From Paralvinella palmiformis (Eukaryota; Annelida; Polychaeta; Terebellida; Alvinellidae): DNA of 64,000 nt. The DNA lies in contig JAODUP010000322.1 of NCBI GenBank assembly GCA_025642065.1, positions 538,475 to 602,474 of the forward strand, read 5' to 3'. The position numbers were made by a program, and so were the translations under genes. This document shows, one piece after another, positions 25,840-38,382 of the stretch (its first letter is position 1; each line of letters begins with the position of its first letter). Below the pieces are notes generated by a model. The model saw nothing but the letters and a program-made list of their open reading frames with translations, ran no database searches and had not been told where the DNA came from.

Positions 25840-27430
25840 TGTTTACTCCGCGATGAGTGCTGGTTCTTGGATTTAAAAAAAAAACACTTTCCCGATGTTT
25901 ACTCCCCGATGAATGCTGGTTCTTTATATGTTGACATTTAGCTATTAGAACAATATACTTGTTTGGAACATTAACACGAGCCAATAACGAACAATAATTG
26001 AGACAGAGTATCCGAGTAGATAACAGTATAAGTAGAACGGAAGTACGAAAAAAGGTTTATTTCCGGTGACACTAATATATCTGTGTTACTCTAAATACTC
26101 TTGTTTTGTTAATTTTCTTTCAGTTTATTGATCTATCAGTCATTTGAACGATTACAGGTTATTGGTTATGAATGTGATATTTTGGCATAAATTCGGCTAG
26201 GCCATCATGGATACGATAAGCTACAGATAATTCGATGCAAACAAAAAAATTACCATAACATCTAAAAATACCACGAAGACAATACTCTGTCTAACTATCG
26301 TTAAAGAATTACATCATAGATACATTGAATACAATAGGTTGGTCATTTAAAGCCTTTATAAATAAGCCGTTTCGAACTCTTGACATGGAAACAGTTTTGT
26401 TTTCCTTTTTACGTACGACTTTTAGTACAAACATATTTCATCTTATTCATATTGTTTCCGAATGAGAGCATGATGAGGATGAGTGCCATTTCATATTGTG
26501 GAGGTATCATATTTCAGAATCTGTTTCAGATGAACGTTTCAGGCCGTTTAACAGACAATATTCGCTCGTAGGAAGTCAACCTTTTGCCGGCGATTAATGC
26601 GTTACGTTGGCTATTTAGTCACGTAAGTGGATGTCTTGCGTGACATCATGCAAATTAAAAGCGTCCGAACTACCGGAAGTGAATGACCGATTCACAGGAA
26701 GTGTCTGAGAAGCGACTCCGCGCCAAAACCCAATATGACAAGCACCGTCACGTCTAACATCGTCGTCGAGAACTTGTTCCAAGGGCGTAATTCAATTTTT
26801 GAAATGAAACCACGAAAGGTGTAAAGAAATAGAGCCAGAAAATGGGTAAAGAAATAGAACCACGAAAGGTGTAAAGAAATAGAACCAGAAAATGGGTAAA
26901 GAAATAGAACCACGAAAGGTGTAAAGAAATAGAACCAGAAAATGGGTAAAGAAATAGAACCACGAAAGGCGTGAAGAAATAGAACGACGAAAAGTGTAAC
27001 GAATTAGAACCATGAAAGGTGTAATGAAATAGACCGACGAAAGGTGTAATGAAATAGAACCACGAAAGGAGTAAAGATATAGAACCACGAAAGGCGTAAA
27101 GAAGTAGAAACACTAAAAATGTCAGGAAGTGTCGAAGTCGTTTAGCTAAGTTTGTAATGCCATAGATTAAAGCATTAGCTCTATGACCGCTTGTGACTGT
27201 ATGATTATTACTTAATGGGAAGATGTGATTTCTGGACGCCTTTATGCTTTATCCTGATCCTGATACCGTGTTCAATCCTGGATGACCACTGTTATACTAC
27301 GCATTGTTATCCTATATAAAAAAGAATAATGAACAGAATGACACTATTTTTAATCTATAGAAGTATTCCTGTATAAGTTCTTAGAGTATCGTAAGCCGAC
27401 GAGAAAAACATCATTAAGACAACAGATAAT
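25840..27430 (+). repeat. Dispersed repeat family A, copy 2
   Basis: The 5' module (25,840-26,090; TGTTGACATTTAGC, GGAACATTAACA, CCGGTGACACTAATAT) matches copy 3 at 30,290-30,530. The middle module (26,400-26,715; TTTCATCTTATTCAT, TGCCATTTCATATTGTGGAG, ACCGGAAGTGAATGACCG) matches copies 1 and 4. The 3' module (27,190-27,430) has the TGAACAGAATGACAC block. A 25-bp tandem array interrupts it at 26,808-27,115. A CCCGATGTTTACTCC to GCTGGTTCTT segment is duplicated side by side at about 25,833-25,925. Confidence 0.6.
26808..27115. repeat. 25-bp tandem repeat array (minisatellite)
   Basis: About 12 units alternate between CCACGAAAGGTGTAAAGAAA-type and CCAGAAAATGGGTAAAGAAA-type 25-mers, giving a 50-bp higher-order period in the left half and diverged single units on the right. 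On the minus strand it opens overlapping frames of repeated FLYTF/RGSIS-type peptides, which are a by-product of the repeat. Confidence 0.95.
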
Positions 27431-27439
27431 TAGAGAATA

Positions 27440-28630
27440 TCTAGAAATGAGATTAGAGTGGAAGTTGACAGAATTAATTTAAAGTGTTGATGTAAATAAG
27501 AAACGTTGACAAAGATGTTTTGTCTAACCCTTTATATAAGGTTGAGAAATCAGTGATTAGTGATATCAAAGAATTATTATTATACTTCAATTTGGAAATT
27601 AGAGATAATATCTGAATCTAGCTACTCTATTTATGTAATATAACATAGTAAAAATGGTACTATATATTATAAACATCCTTCAGCAATTACACTCAATGAT
27701 CTGAATATTAAAACCAGGAACAAAGATTCTGCCAATCACAATATAGAAACGATATAAATAGCCGTATCAACAGTCTCCTGGCTTAAAACCCATGTTAGGG
27801 TATAATATACAAAATTAATTGATATATTTACGTAGGTGATCACACACCCGAAACAATGGCTGCACTGTATAAGTGTTGTGGTTAATATATATTAGTTTTG
27901 AGAAATATACAATAAATAGATAGTTATAGAATAACATTAATATGTAATTTGTATTTGTTTGACATTCTCTTGTGCAAAACTCAGAGGAATCAGCCAATAG
28001 TGCAGATCGTTTTGTTCCATGTTTTGGCCAATTATAACCAAAAGTATGATTTAGATTTTAAGATGAAATTGCAGAAGCAGATCGATTATTCTCATGTAGA
28101 TTGGCATGTTCTTGTTTCTTAGCGTTTACGTGATCAATTATCAATTCAGCTGTGTTGTCATGCAAGTTGAAAATTAGCGACTAACTACATCACATATGGG
28201 TTATCTCATAATATTTTCATCCAAAATATTCTTGACGAGAAATGTACATCAAATATGTTTGCAGCAAGAAATGAAACACTGAAAGATGTTTATTTTATGT
28301 TAATGAAGCTGTTTTATTTTGATATTAGTTTTATTTGCGAGTTTGTTGGTGACACAACCAAGTTTCCATTACACCGTCACGTGTTCATATTGATGACTGT
28401 GTTGTGTTTCTATTTACTGAGATATTTGCGGCGGCTAATGTGTAAATTCTTCCCTCTGTGCGCTGGTACCGTGCCGATGGTGAGCGGACTTGCGTGTCTC
28501 AAGCACGCCGGAAGCAACACCGGCGGGGGTCTCAGAGGGGGGAACCAGACGAAACCCACCACCTTATAACCCAAACCGCTTAAAAACAAACCGATTATAG
28601 AAGCCTTATGTCTCATTGGAGACGAAGATG
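27440..28630. other. Non-coding stretch, no gene recognised
   Basis: The 104-codon plus frame at 28,255-28,569 begins MFAARNETLKDVYFML and has a hydrophobic stretch, but there is no domain, splice context or relative that I recognise. Confidence 0.4.
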
Positions 28631-28639
28631 TTAAGAAGA

Positions 28640-28860
28640 AGATATGTAAAATTATTAATATCCGATGTGAATCTAAATCCTTTTTATAAGAAGAAAGCAA
28701 ATGATATTGGACGTGTCCTGAATTTCCCAGCCGAAGCCGCTTTACACGAGAGAAAAAACGATACTTATTCATATGCATTTCCTAACAAGCCAAAGCTATA
28801 GATGCAATACCAAAATGGTGCAGACCGTTTCTGTTTAAAATAATCATTTATTTATAAGAC
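28640..28860 (+). repeat. Local direct repeat pair, copy 1
   Basis: Shares ATTATTAATATCCGAT, a TTTTxATAAGAA block, GATACTTATTCATATGC against GATATTTATTCATATAAGC, and TTAAAATAATCATT with 29,420-29,620. Confidence 0.7.
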
Positions 28861-28929
28861 GATCCAATCAACGTGATTTCGATGTAAAATAAAGGTAGCA
28901 AACGTGTATCGATAGGGTGAAACACCAAT

Positions 28930-28985
28930 GATGATGGTGGTGATAATGATGATGGTGATGGTGGTGATGAAGATGATGATGCCGA
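28930..28985. repeat. (GAT)n-type imperfect trinucleotide repeat
   Basis: GATGATGGTGGTGATAATG and similar units. Confidence 0.85.
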
Positions 28986-29419
28986 TAATAGCGGTCTAAC
29001 CAATAATAGTTCAGCCTAATTATCCTATCTTCCCAAACAATTAAGTACCAGCTATACGTCCAAATTGGGACTAGCCTTCGAGCTAATCAAACCAATCTAG
29101 CCGACAGCTAATTAAACAGAGTTGATATCCACGAGTTGGTATGGTCAGATAAACAATTCAACAGATTTGATAAATGAAGCTGATTACTCGCTATAAAGGA
29201 ATGCTAAGACAATACTGAAATGGTGTTTATAATAAAGCCGTTGAGCCTTGGGGCTTCATAGACGATGGCTTATTATTTGTGAGATAATACCGAAATCGAC
29301 ATCTTCCTAAGGAATAGGAAGGAGTAGGTAAATAGCAGAAAATAGTACTGGGACCATAAGATAAGATTATTTGTTGACATAATTCATGCGTTGGGTCATC
29401 GTCCTTATGTTATTCAATT

Positions 29420-29620
29420 TTTTATGTATGCTATTATTAATATCCGATACGGATCGAAATCGTCTTTTAATAAGAACGAGACCAATGATGTCAAGAATTG
29501 TCATACATGCCACACTCGAATAATATTTACGTCAGAAAAATATGATATTTATTCATATAAGCTTCTCAACAGGCCATTGGGTTAAAATAATCATTATTTA
29601 GGAGAATACGTAATCACCTT
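29420..29620 (+). repeat. Local direct repeat pair, copy 2
   Basis: Partner of 28,640-28,860. No gene was recognised between the copies or from 29,620 to 30,280. Confidence 0.7.
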
Positions 29621-30289
29621 AATGCTTATGTACAATACAAAGTTTACAAGATATAGAGGAACAAACGGGATATACTCCCATGGGAAATTATCGATGGTGT
29701 CAATTCGTTCTTGCACTCTCTGCGTCGCATAGTGTGTCTACCACTACCCCCCTCTTACTATTGCTGATACACACTCGACAAAACAGCAACGCTTCTCTGT
29801 AAAAGCCGAAACAACTGCCACATTAACTGAATTAATTGAATTTTGCCCTCACTGAGTTATCTATTTCGGGATATTCTATGCAGACTGGAATAGTCTATGT
29901 TATTTAGAATATTTTACTCAGTTTCGTGATACATGGCTGTTTTGGTGGATCAGTGTACCACATTGTGTGCGCCCACTAATCATAAGGTGAAGCTATATTA
30001 GCATAATATAGATGTGTCATGGCTGAAAACTAACCCTCTCAAGGCTAATGCCAAGTTATGAATTATTGAGGTGAAGGCATAGAAGTTATGTTTACTGTTG
30101 GTCTTCAGCCAGCCACCGATAGACAGATGGGCGGATAGACACATAGATTGGCAGATAATCAGACGGATAGACACCAGTACCGGACAGTCAGACAGACCTT
30201 GAGATTTGTATATCAACATGAAAGGTACTACTGTTTGAGATAATACAAATTATATCAGCTGCATTTCATGAATAGTAATTAACCGATGC

Positions 30290-31760
30290 TGCAGCAAAGG
30301 AAGCCTTCTTAGCGATATTCATGTCCTGATGATTGTTGGTACGTTGTCGGTCCTAACATGTTGACATTCGTCTATTGGAACAATGTACTTAACTCGAACA
30401 TTAACATAACATCAATAATCAACATGGGTTAAGTGTATCTGAGTACATCAAGACAAAAAGCGGAATAGAACAATACAAACAGATTGATTTCAGTTGATAC
30501 TAATGTGTATCCGGTACTGGTAATCGAGTTGGAAGACTAATAGCTACATCGTAGATCAGATAGTGTATTGTGATCATTATCAGGTGTGTTTGAGGTCAGG
30601 AATGCATTATTGAAATTACCTTTCTAACTAAATAATGACACCAAAAAAGATACGATCTGGATACGAATATGTGCGAGTGTTAACTTCGCTATGAGGTGTA
30701 CTAACACAACCTTGCATTTTAATATAATAGACCATTGATGATCCAGATCAGTAAAATACGTCTGGATCATTGATATCACCCGTCAGAAAATAAAAATATT
30801 TATTATGTATTATACGATAATGAAATATTATGTAATCTGCCAACCAAGTGATGATCAGTTGTGATGTGATTTGACAAGGACCATATATGACTAATATCCG
30901 GCTACCTTTTATCTTCACGAAGTGAGCACGTTGAACAGCAGAATAGCTTTAACAGAAGAACGGATAATTCTCCATACGACCTCCGAGTATATGATGATCG
31001 CAATATAGGTAGGAAGTTAATTGGATCCTTTTTTACTTTATCGTGATCAGTGTTTAATATTCAAAGCTGAGTGGGTGTTATTATGATATTTATTGTTCTA
31101 CTGTACAAGAACAAATAATAAATAAAATCACATTGTTGGTTTTTACTGCATGCTATAAAATCATTCACATTATAGCCTTTCGGGGGTCACAAATCGCTAA
31201 CAAAACCATTATTTGGACAGCACGGGGATATTGGAAAGAGAGGCCCGATGTGGAAAATTGTGAATTGCGTTTTCTGAAAATATGCTTCCCGGATGAGTTT
31301 TATATTTATTGTCTCCTCGGCAGATCAATAGAAACAGCGAATATTTTTTAAAGATGCTTTTGTTGACAGATTATATAAATTTGATAAAATAAAAAAAATT
31401 TCGAGGACTGGTGTCGTGGTCAGTATTATAGTTTAGACTATGCTGTTCGTCAATCCACGTCTTGTTTCTGATAATAATGAAGGAATGGCTGAGTGAAGGA
31501 ATGAGTTAGTGATCAGTTTGTTAAATCTCAGGGCTAGTCATGCCTGAGACATATAGACGAAAGGACACTTCCTAGAGAAACATACCACATATACCGGTAA
31601 CACTGAGACTCGGACAATAACCTGGAGGTTTGTGACTTTCTATTCCCATCCACTGTACTATCATAAAGTACTATATTCAATTAAGGTACTTCGCTTCTCA
31701 ATTCACCCATTATACATGAGCCTGTAGGCGGTCCCCAGGTATTTGGGATATTAACACTAA
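30290..31760 (+). repeat. Dispersed repeat family A, copy 3
   Basis: Carries the 5' module shared with copy 2 (TGTTGACATTCGTCTATTGG, GAACATTAACATAAC), the middle TTTATTGTTCTACTGTAC and GCATGCTATAAAATCATTC blocks, and the 3' module (31,540-31,740; CGGTAACACTGAGACTCGG, ACCTGGAGGTTTGTGACTTT) shared with copy 1. Confidence 0.6.
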
Positions 31761-31903
31761 GTTAGCCATCTTTACATGTTGGATAGATAGACGAGAAAGT
31801 AATATTTTATCATTGACAACGACAGATACATGATAAAAGCAAGGAAATTAAATTTGTTAGAGGATATAATAACGGCGTGTAGTAATGTGGTAAGCTTGCA
31901 AAC

Positions 31904-31957
<54 letters not shown>
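31904..31957. repeat. (CT)n microsatellite
   Basis: Uninterrupted TC repeat. Confidence 0.98.
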
Positions 31958-31959
<2 letters not shown>

Positions 31960-32637
31960 CTCTCTGTGTCGTTCTCTGTCTACCTACACATTTGTCTATT
32001 CCTATGTGCTCACCGATAGATAGCTACGACTGTTGACTTGAATATATCCTCATAAAACACACGTTTTTTTATCTTCGCATCTTCACATAAAAAAATTCTC
32101 TGAAGATACAGCCGATTGTCTGCACAAGTTGTACAAAAAGAACACTCACTTACTTGCCAATGCGAGTTCTAAAATGTATTTATAGTTAAGGGCTCCCTGA
32201 AATGTCCTGGCGTACTTGAGCTACTGTCTCTCGGTCATGTTACGGTAACTATTAATTCTACAAGAGTAATATAAATAAGTTGGCGATGAAAAACAGCGAA
32301 ATCTGTTTGGTACCCTGGCTGGGATTTTTCAGTTTTAGTAAAAAATATTTCTGTACAAATCAATCAGGGAAGAAAGAATAAAACGAAATCGTTTTGTACA
32401 GATGCGATGACTCACTAGTTTTAGCATTGCATATATATCGTACTTCCTTAATGTTCTAGTATATTTCATCAAGGAATATTGCGTATCCAAATAGCCATGC
32501 CAAAACAGCCATCCGAGATCACATAAACATTTCAATCTAGGCCGATTCATGATTGATAGGTTCAAATTCATAGTCGGTGGTTCATAAAGTTCTTTAATAG
32601 CTTAATGGAAGGCAATATAGTTGTGCTTTTGTTAGTC

Positions 32638-33360
32638 AGGATCTGATGTTCTTTAGGAATGAACTAAGGCATTGCTTGTTTTGTGGGATGAACGGTTGTT
32701 TTTGTGTCCAATTTTCAGACCCCGTGAAGGTGAAACCAATGTGATTTTCTTTAAGCAGACAAACAATGTCATTAACCAATTGGTAGTCCTTTTTGGTGTC
32801 AATATCATATTTGACTCGGTGAACTATTACTCTGGAAGAGTGCATCAACCCATTGAATGCATCCTCTTGAACCTCTCTTATGAGTATTTTATCGCCCAAG
32901 ACAAACCTGACAAATCTTCAATATTGATGACAACAATTCTTTACCACAAGTGAAGCTAATACTTCTATCTCTAGATTGCATTTAATTCCTTGTTTGTGTA
33001 CATTCTTCTCAAATTTTAATCGCACCCATTTTGTTTGAATGGGGGAATGTAGTGTTTCGAGCTTTGTCTTAGATTCAATTTCTAAGGCAATTTTACCTGA
33101 TGGGTAAGTAGATCCACACACCACCTCGACTACGTTGTTCGGGTTATCCATGATAGAACCATCACCATTGTAGAGAACGAATTGTATTTGTTATTACCAT
33201 CAACCACCTTATAGGCCAATAATTTCAATATTTAAAACAATGTGCATTGCCCTAGGAGACGTCCTGCGGTGTATTTTTCGGCAAATGATTGTTGGGTAAT
33301 CATGAGTTCCTTTTTGACAAACCTAGCTACCTGGCTTTTAGAGGTACACGCCATATTTTT
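32638..33360 (-). pseudogene. Decayed gene fragment with an Ig-like segment
   Basis: On the minus strand an ATG near 33,351 starts a frame (MACTSKSQVARFVKKELMIT to GRLLGQC) that stops after about 40 codons. After stops and a frame change, a second frame runs from near 33,195 (IQFVLYNGDGSIMDNPNN) through CGSTYPSGKIALEIES and FEKNVHKQGIKCNLEIEV to a TGA near 32,920. It continues in the same frame (FVLGDKILIREVQEDAF, KKDYQLVNDIVCLLKENHIG, SENWTQKQPFIPQNKQ) to a stop at 32,636. The spacing of the two cysteines and the CGSxxPSGxI pattern resembles an Ig-like domain. The sequence is clearly protein-like over more than 200 codons but interrupted, so it is a pseudogene or a repeat-borne coding remnant. 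Family unknown. Confidence 0.6.
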
Positions 33361-33369
33361 CCAACTATT

Positions 33370-33890
33370 GATCTCACCCAACACGCAATATTGACGCTTA
33401 CTACCAGTTTTACTCGTTTCTCTTTTAAACTACCTATTATCGCCCATTTAATATAATATTTTAACACATCTCAACGAAAAACTTGAATAAAGAACTCAGT
33501 TTCACAATACAATGGATAATGCATCAACAAACAAGGTTACTCTTCATTTTATTGCGCATTTGTCATGAAATGTAATGTCTCATTCGAATACAAACCTAAT
33601 TGTCAATTTCAATTAATGTACTTTGGAATAAGTTGATTGGTACACTGACACAGGTCTAATATTTAACAGTAATCAGTTAAAATCTCTATCAGAGTGTGTC
33701 TCTGTCATTATAATTATTGCTAGTTTCTTAATTGACGAGTTACTGAATTGGTCATTTTCAAAATACAATAAGAAATTAGGAATTATTTATTTGGTGAGAG
33801 TTAAAGTTTGGAGGAGACTTTCTATGCTGAATTGTTTTGTTTCGTTCCTTAATCATTTATGAATAATCATATTTTATATATTCACGACAG
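33370..33890. other. Non-coding stretch, nothing recognised
   Basis: AT-rich, with no supported feature. Confidence 0.4.
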
Positions 33891-33929
33891 GCAGTTAGAT
33901 TAAACTAATGACAATAACAAAAATCAGGC

Positions 33930-34141
33930 ACATAGACAGACATCGAGACAGACAAACACATAAATATACAGAAAGGGTGACAGACGAAAATAACTTGACG
34001 CGCTCGAGCAAGCAAGCACGCACTCGCACATACACGCTTCCGCCCTCACAGTCAGAGAGTGGGAGGATAGAGGTAAACATACATATATACATACATATAT
34101 TATGATAGACAGACAGACAGATAGACATACAGAAACGCTGG

Positions 34142-34224
<83 letters not shown>

Positions 34225-34320
34225 AGTGTCATATAGCTATAAGATTTAGTTAGAGAACTGATATTAATATATAACAGACAAACATAGACAGTCAGCCAGA
34301 CTGACAGACACACACATACA
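33930..34320. repeat. GACA-rich imperfect repeats and a compound (CA)n(TA)n tract
   Basis: Interspersed GACAGACA-type words, with a long CA tract then a TA tract at 34,147-34,221. All longer frames here are repeat artefacts. Confidence 0.9.
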
Positions 34321-34329
34321 CAAACCAGT

Positions 34330-35850
34330 GCTAACTTACTACATTTATATCCAAGAAGCTATTAAGCCAACAAAGAAGGCGTCTGTAATAATCACTGGCA
34401 GTTTGTGAGTTAAACTCATTATAAATCTTTATTAATAAATCAAATATGAGTGGTACACAGTAATCCTAACTGACAATAATATAACATGTTCATTGTGCCT
34501 TTATGATACGATGTACTGAACCAGTAATACAACAACAACAACAACAACAACGATAGATTGATTCTCAATAATTCAATAGGTTTAACTTAAAACATTCTGA
34601 TGGGGAGTTAAAATAGAATCAAAAAGCACGCATTTTATGTCAACACGCAAATCAACAAATTATATCATAACAACGCGACGACAGGTGTAAATAATAACAT
34701 CAGTTGTATTCATGAATATTAATTAATGATAATTTCTGCTTCGATGTTTGGCTTATGTCCAGCATAAGCTATGTTAATCGCTAGAGACAGAAAGGACGGG
34801 ACTAATAATACATTTTAAGGATGACGATTATGATATATGGTACGAGAACATAATAATATCGTTTGTCATATTGTGTAATATGATTATTACCAGATGTTTA
34901 TGTCATGGAAAACGTTCAAAACTTAAACCTCAGTACAGAAGGGAAACTATCTGTGGAAAAGGAACATTTAACGAAATAACGAAGATTGATCTTGTCGATG
35001 AAATGGTCATATTTGGGAAATAAGTGAATACTCATTAATTTCGATCAACACCAATATACGTAAGCAACAACATATTGTTCCTGTACTCTACAGTAATGGA
35101 CTGATGAATCATAAGATGACTCGGCAAGGAAGAGTCCATTTCTGGATAAGAATCATCCATGCCATACTCATTCTGTTCTATTCTTGACGTGACGTCAGGT
35201 ATGACATCACCGATTCTCTTCCGAACATATGTGCGTCATCGAATGGTGTGTGTCCCCACCTGGTGAGCGAAAATGCATTGAATTTAGTTTAGTAAATATT
35301 GACAAACCGACGGCGATATATCAGCATCTGACAGCAAAGTTAGGAAATTGTTAAGATAATTAAAGAGAAGAATAGAACAAGATGCTTTTATTGTCCATCC
35401 GAAACCGCATCTTCGTGTAAAATAAGCTAAAGTAAATCACCAAAGTATAAATAGCTTTACCGATGAATATGATATTGACATAAATATGTATTAGTGGATA
35501 AATCAAGGTGAACAAATCTTCAATGAAGTATCTTTGTCCTAATCGACTGATGTTCACGTAAACAATAACCATGCCGCATGACACTAATTAATGCGATCAA
35601 GAACAAAGAACAAGAGTAATTCCTCGTAACAGCTATAGCACCGTTCCATTATTCATGCCCAGACAAAGATAAATAAGTCACCATCAATTATCAATGAGTG
35701 TTAAACTTCTTGTAATATCGGCGTGAAGTCATCCCCCCGTTCTGTGCCAAGGTAAAGGACGTACCAACACATGTCTCGGTTAACGCAACATTGTTGAAAT
35801 AATTGGATTATGGTCTGCATCATCGATATTTTAATCAAATATCTCCAACA
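34330..35850. other. Non-coding stretch, no gene recognised
   Basis: Contains a short (CAA)n at about 34,530-34,552. The 74-codon minus frame at 35,360-35,584 has no recognisable features. Confidence 0.4.
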
Positions 35851-35859
35851 AATGGTGCA

Positions 35860-36610
35860 GAAGGTTGCCATTCAAACAATTGATCATTCGAACTGTGTTG
35901 TTTATTTATGACTGGAATCTACGACACTTAAGCGCAAACATATTTCATCTTAATCATACAGTTGCCCAATCAGAGCGTGACGATTGCCATTTCGTATCGA
36001 CGGCGTCTCTCGGTTCAGACGAATCGTACCAGATTACCGTTTCAGACCATTGTTTCACGGACGATGCTCGCTTTCCGATGCCAATCTTTGGTCGGGCATT
36101 AATGCTTTACGTCGAGAGCTTGGTCACGTGAGCGAGCGTCATCCGTGACATCGTGCGCATTAAAGTGACCGAGCCACCGGAAGCGAATGACCGATTCGCA
36201 GGAAGCGTCTCGTGCGGCCTCGGTGCCATAGAACGACAGGACAGATTTTATTCATAAGACGACATCCATTAGCTGTACCGGCGAAATGGGGCGCTTCGGG
36301 AGATGTACACGTTGCTTGGCAGAGTCGGCAATGTCAAGGACAAAAGCATTACCCCCATGACCTGTGAGTCTGCCACAATAACAATATGGCTAGGATGCTA
36401 ATTGAATGGTTTTCAGTTTGATTGTAATCGTTTTGCGGCGCTTTTATATTATTTATTGTTCTCCTATACACCAGATAATAACAAACAGAATGCCATTGTT
36501 TTTTTGGTTTCTGTATGCCATAAAAACATCCGTATTGTGGCCTGTGGGATGTTGTAAGCCTACAACAAAATATCATTCAGACATGGGAAGGCTGAACAGT
36601 ATCTGAATGG
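35860..36610 (+). repeat. Dispersed repeat family A, copy 4
   Basis: Shares ATATTTCATCTTAATCATAC, TTGCCATTTCGTATCG, GATTACCGTTTCAGACCATT, ACCGGAAGCGAATGACCG, TTATTTATTGTTCTCCTATA, ATGCCATAAAAACATCC and GGGATGTTGTAAGCC with copies 1-3. It is the most GC-rich copy and looks the least decayed. Confidence 0.65.
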
Positions 36611-36687
36611 AAGAGTGGATATGTAGCTGGCTGGAGCGTACGTCGTGATAGTTTTACTATATGTTATGTTGTTAAAGTCTTTAATCT

Positions 36688-36690
<3 letters not shown>

Positions 36691-36756
<66 letters not shown>
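36691..36756. repeat. (TA)n microsatellite
   Basis: Uninterrupted TA repeat. Confidence 0.98.
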
Positions 36757-36759
<3 letters not shown>

Positions 36760-36913
36760 AGCCACATGCCCATGTTACAGACCAATTACTATTATTAATA
36801 TATAATATTTCAGAACTTCACCTCAGTTTGCCTTAGCTTGTGTCAACGAATTCAAGTAATTTCACGAATGTAATTAGTAATATCAAGTGACCTCGTCATT
36901 AGCGCAGACTTAC

Positions 36914-37054
36914 CTGTCTTTAGGTGATTCCGGTACCTTGCACCTTTCCAACAAAAATTGTACACAATCCAGATGTCCTTCAGCACACGCTATATGTAAG
37001 GCGGAGCGGCCATCGTAGTCAATAGCTTGGATATTAAAGCCAGCAAGGAACATT
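36914..37054 (-). CDS. GLS: GLS-like exon: ankyrin repeat
   Basis: Acceptor TTGACAG at the high end, donor AG|GTAAGT at 36,913. Encodes [20 protein letters not shown] and continues to VPESPKD with a split Arg. It matches the DYDxRTALHxAxAEGHxxxVxFLLExC ankyrin consensus of GLS C-termini. The next exon should begin with the rest of Arg followed by Trp-x-Asn-Thr-Pro; none was found in 1-36,900. Confidence 0.95.
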
Positions 37055-38312
37055 CTGTCAACAACAACAACAACAATTGTATTAAACAACACAATAACGG
37101 AAGTGTCTTGCTAAAGGAAATGTACGGTATTACCCCCCCCCCCGTCTCTCCGGGAAATACCTTACCATGCCCCTACATTAGTTAAACCGAAATAATCTAA
37201 CCCCATCTTCGTTTCAGTTAATTATCTATTTTTAACTGAGATTATTCATCTTCCTGTCTTTCTTCTTTACTTTGTTTCTCATCAATGTATACTGTGTCTT
37301 AAGTAAATAAACATATCAATTCGACCAACTCAAGTAAATTGCCTACATTATGATCTAATTAGGCCAGAGTCCAGATAGAGCGCATTATGTTTGTCGCTGA
37401 CAAAGACAGCCTACAGACAGTAGATGACATCAATAGAGGGATCAATTATCTATACAGGCGACATGGGCTTTGTCGAAATTTGACGCTTATCATAACATAA
37501 ATCAAACAGCGATTTATCTACCTTACAAAGAGTTACTGTGTAACAACAACAATGTCGATGACGACAGCGAGGACGAGAACAACAACGACAATAACAACAA
37601 TAACAACAACAACAACAACAAAAATAAATCTCAGGAATAGATATCGGTTTCCAGCAGATGATCCACACGACAAATAACTTGATTCAACATAACAATATAT
37701 CCCCGTAATAGCATCTCTGACTTGGTGACCGGAGATGTCGTATAATTATCTCGTAGACCAGAAATCAGATAGGTCTCCTGCGATTGATAAAACTTCGAAA
37801 TTAATACGCTGTCTCGCCTTTATCTAATATCTTATCTGAGTACGTGGCCATATTTTCCAGTATTTCCATTATACAATAATGATAATGATGTATGATTTAT
37901 AGTGTACCATATTCAGCCGTGTTGTTCTGGGGTTTGCCTTTACACATTTATTATCCCTGACTCAGACCTGCTTCAACCCAGCACACACCTCAACTCCCGA
38001 GGGAGCATACAAAACACGATGCCACTGTAGGCGCGTAGTATTACTCAGATGCATAGCTATCACGTCCTGTCAGGTTATCACTTCTGTCTGAGTGAACCAG
38101 TAATACCTGCATTAAATATGGCATACTGACGTCAGTAGAGCTGCCTGATACTTTAGAAGGTAGAATACTAACCTTCTTGATTAAGATTTGATGCAATACC
38201 GAGCGACTGGTATATGTGGGCGAGTATATGTCACTGACACGATATCAACACGTGGTATAATGAGTGATTTGTTTAGACTCGGTTCTAGTCTCACCTGAGA
38301 TAAGTCGCCGAA

Positions 38313-38382
<70 letters not shown>

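Noticed and set aside
26754..27113. Overlapping minus frames of 73-119 codons with FLYTFRGSIS repeats
   Set aside because: By-product of the 25-bp tandem array.
28255..28569. 104-codon plus frame
   Set aside because: No recognisable features and no splice context; its right end runs toward a repeat.
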